Assembly: GCA_963833465.1 (NCBI GenBank)
Contig: CAWHXW010000002.1
Location: 186,001-250,000, forward strand
Direction: 5' to 3'
Length of the DNA: 64,000 nucleotides
DNA from: Fen-1298 sp963833465
GTDB taxonomy: Bacteria; Bacteroidota; Ignavibacteria; UBA10030
The translations under genes were made by a program, and so were the position numbers. Below the pieces are notes generated by a model. That model was given only the letters and a program-made list of their open reading frames with translations. It did not search any database and was not told the origin of the DNA. Below are positions 62,218 through 64,000 of this stretch, piece by piece. The first letter of the stretch is position 1; every line of letters begins with the position of its first letter.

Positions 62218-64000
62218 TTATTTAAGCAACATTAATTTTTTTGTTTCTGAAAAATTTCCAGCTTGCAATCTATAAAAATAGACACCGCTTGAGAGTTTAT
62301 TCCCGTCAAATTGTAATTCATAAGAACCGGATAATTTTTCCTCGTTAACAAGTTTTGATACTTCTTTTCCAAGTATATTGTAAACCGTTATATTTACAAA
62401 GCTTGTCTGTGGAATTGAATATTTTATTGTGGTACATGGATTGAATGGATTAGGATAATTCTGTGACAAAGAAAATTTTGCTGGAATATCTTTTGGCATA
62501 GAAGTTATGATAGTCCGAGAGAAAGCTAAAGAAAATCGAGTTTCATACTCGCCTGCAAGTAAAAAGATGCGGTACTGCGGATTTAATTTTATATACTGGT
62601 TAATACCTCCTGCAGCATCTACTAGATAAATATAAATACCGGCTGGAATCTGTTCAACGTCTCTTGCGTCGAAAGTTATCCATCCATCTTTTGCTGTTCG
62701 GAGGCCAAGCGGAATTATATCTATACTATTAGACGGGAAAGGTACGGCATTTATCGAAAGTTTTTTTGTATCAGGAGTCATTGAATATAAATTGGGAACA
62801 AGCGTATCTGTATTCATCAGCTTCAATGCATCAAGATCCTTATCGAATAACTGTGTGGCTGAGCTGTCAAAATAAATTACAGCAGGGTCAGATGGCGTTC
62901 CGTTGTCCACAAAACCGGCAGTAATTCTTAATAAAGGAAATGTATTTCCAACTATAGATTTTAGAAAACCATGAGTTTGATCATTTACTCGTACACTATT
63001 TGTAACTGCGAGAGTTCCCGTCACCGGATATGTTCCATTAGTAACATGAACAAAAAATCCTTGCATGGAAGGAATAATATTTGTTGCTAACCCATCACTT
63101 GAAACACCATTTATATAAGTGCTATATGTACCGGTATACTGGTCGGTAGCACCTGCTTTGAAGTAATATAATGCGTTATCAATATTCGTCTTTGTCCATC
63201 CACTAGCTGCATTCCAATCGATAGCCGAAGGATACGGGTTGCCTACAAAATTGACTCCCTGTGTGTATGTCTGATTATGATTATATAAAGTGATAGACAT
63301 AGCACCATTGTTCACCACACCTGTGATATTCACTGTTACTGGATTGGAAGAAGAACCAAAGTTTGCAGCATAACCCTGCATTGGATTTAATGGATTTATA
63401 GCCGTTGTATAATTTACCCATCCGGAAATAGGCTGACTATTATTTTGATTGTTTTCGTTATATGCATAGAATGTCGGAAAGGTAGCCGTTAAATCTACGT
63501 AACTTGAAAATCCATTTACTGTTAATGACTGGAATGGCGAACTGACATATTTGTAACCAAATGCAGAAGGAAGATACCGCTGCATTGTAACATTTCCAGT
63601 AACCGATCCTGTGCTGCTGCCATCAATCAAAGATGTTTGTGTTGCTGTAGATAGAAGTGTAAGGTTTCCATTCGTGTTTAGCGGTCCATTGCAAAGCAGG
63701 ATTCCGCTCAATGACATCATCTGATTATTTAAAATGAGAGTGTTCGTCCTGTTAATCGTCAAATTATTTATGGACGGTGCTGTAGTAAAAGTACCATTAG
63801 GTATTGTAAAAGCATTGCCTCCAGTATTTCCTGAAGTGCCAAAAAATAAATTCGAACTTGCAGTTGTTGTTATTGTGCCCGAGCCTACGCTGATTGGAGT
63901 GTTCGAAGTCTGGAACGCAAGTGTATTTGAGCCAACCGAGAGAGCTCCGCTTGTCAACGTAAGTGTACCCGCAACAGTAATAGAATTTATCGAAAGTCCA
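62218..64000 (-). CDS. T9SS type A sorting-domain surface protein, 5' end cut by window edge
   Basis: The frame is open through the right edge, so the N-terminus lies outside. The visible part (about 590 aa) has Ser/Thr/Asn-rich beta-helix-like repeats (LTSGALSVGSNTLAFQTSN, INNLTINRTNTLILNNQMMSL), a central region with GWVNYTTAINPLNPMQGYA, and a C-terminal sorting domain: LSQNYPNPFNPCTTIKYSIP, FVNITVYNILGKEVSKLV, ELQFDGNKLSSGVYFYRLQAG and KKLMLLK. This tail directs export by the type IX secretion system and surface attachment. It precedes the DUF4402 gene by 71 bases. Confidence 0.85.
   Translation of the reverse strand, partial: GLSINSITVAGTLTLTSGALSVGSNTLAFQTSNTPISVGSGTITTTASSNLFFGTSGNTGGNAFTIPNGTFTTAPSINNLTINRTNTLILNNQMMSLSGILLCNGPLNTNGNLTLLSTATQTSLIDGSSTGSVTGNVTMQRYLPSAFGYKYVSSPFQSLTVNGFSSYVDLTATFPTFYAYNENNQNNSQPISGWVNYTTAINPLNPMQGYAANFGSSSNPVTVNITGVVNNGAMSITLYNHNQTYTQGVNFVGNPYPSAIDWNAASGWTKTNIDNALYYFKAGATDQYTGTYSTYINGVSSDGLATNIIPSMQGFFVHVTNGTYPVTGTLAVTNSVRVNDQTHGFLKSIVGNTFPLLRITAGFVDNGTPSDPAVIYFDSSATQLFDKDLDALKLMNTDTLVPNLYSMTPDTKKLSINAVPFPSNSIDIIPLGLRTAKDGWITFDARDVEQIPAGIYIYLVDAAGGINQYIKLNPQYRIFLLAGEYETRFSLAFSRTIITSMPKDIPAKFSLSQNYPNPFNPCTTIKYSIPQTSFVNITVYNILGKEVSKLVNEEKLSGSYELQFDGNKLSSGVYFYRLQAGNFSETKKLMLLK

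Noticed and set aside
1..64000. CRISPR array, prophage or intact insertion sequence
   Set aside because: No direct-repeat/spacer series, phage structural genes or transposase genes were found on either strand.

Overview
The window is about 64 kb of AT-rich (roughly 37% GC by eye), gene-dense DNA from a Gram-negative bacterium of the Bacteroidota/Chlorobiota lineage, most likely an Ignavibacteria-like organism. The evidence is a type IX secretion C-terminal sorting domain with the NYPNPFNP signature, a PorV-like barrel, Bacteroidetes-style Ig-like lipoproteins, DUF4402, an rpoN-hslV-hslU cluster and weak Shine-Dalgarno use. No rRNA, CRISPR array, phage or intact insertion sequence is visible. 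One tRNA-Arg gene is present.

Layout. 1-3.3 kb (+): rpoN (5' end outside the window), hslV, hslU. 3.4-12.6 kb (-): a PorV-like barrel with a partner lipoprotein, DUF3467, a TPR lipoprotein with a BamE-like insert, an ECF sigma/anti-sigma pair and a metallo-beta-lactamase-fold protein. 12.7-21.3 kb (-): nuoABCDEF, preceded by tsaD, chorismate mutase, mltG and an Ig-like lipoprotein. 21.5-28.5 kb (+): rpmB, then pgsA-pgpA-cinA-thpR-recA-recX-AI-2E exporter, then an exonuclease. 28.5-31.9 kb: REP-like hairpins, a patatin gene, a TrmH-family methyltransferase and a ZIP transporter. 32.1-36.8 kb (+): transhydrogenase pntA1-pntA2-pntB, a divergent YchF-type GTPase and rubrerythrin. 37.2-43.6 kb: cbpA, peptidase U32, DUF1385, prfA, tadA, a kinase-less HisKA membrane protein and tRNA-Arg.

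44.1-55.7 kb (-) is one long co-directional accessory block and the most interesting part. Its upstream half is a cobalamin methyl-transfer module: corrinoid protein, homocysteine methyltransferase, MetH-type reactivation protein, a UroD-type methyltransferase and the decayed remnant of an MtaB-like methanol:corrinoid methyltransferase. Its downstream half is a uronate module: uxaC, hexuronate transporter, mannonate-forming SDR, KDG/gluconate-type PfkB kinase, a LarA-like nickel-pincer enzyme and gnd. No mannonate dehydratase is present. This suggests that mannonate may be epimerised to gluconate and fed through 6-phosphogluconate into the pentose phosphate pathway.

56.1-64 kb (-): ygiQ, then a surface cluster with a small secreted protein, an usher-like outer-membrane barrel ending in a SPOR domain, a DUF4402 pilin-like protein and a T9SS cargo protein running off the right edge.

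A second, unexpected signal is that five genes (cinA, patatin, pntA1, the MetH-activation protein and the small secreted protein) are each broken by a single small frameshift, and every break lies at a GTAC tetranucleotide. This looks like a motif-linked sequencing error, possibly reporting GTAC methylation, rather than five independent gene losses. The annotation below therefore treats these as single genes.
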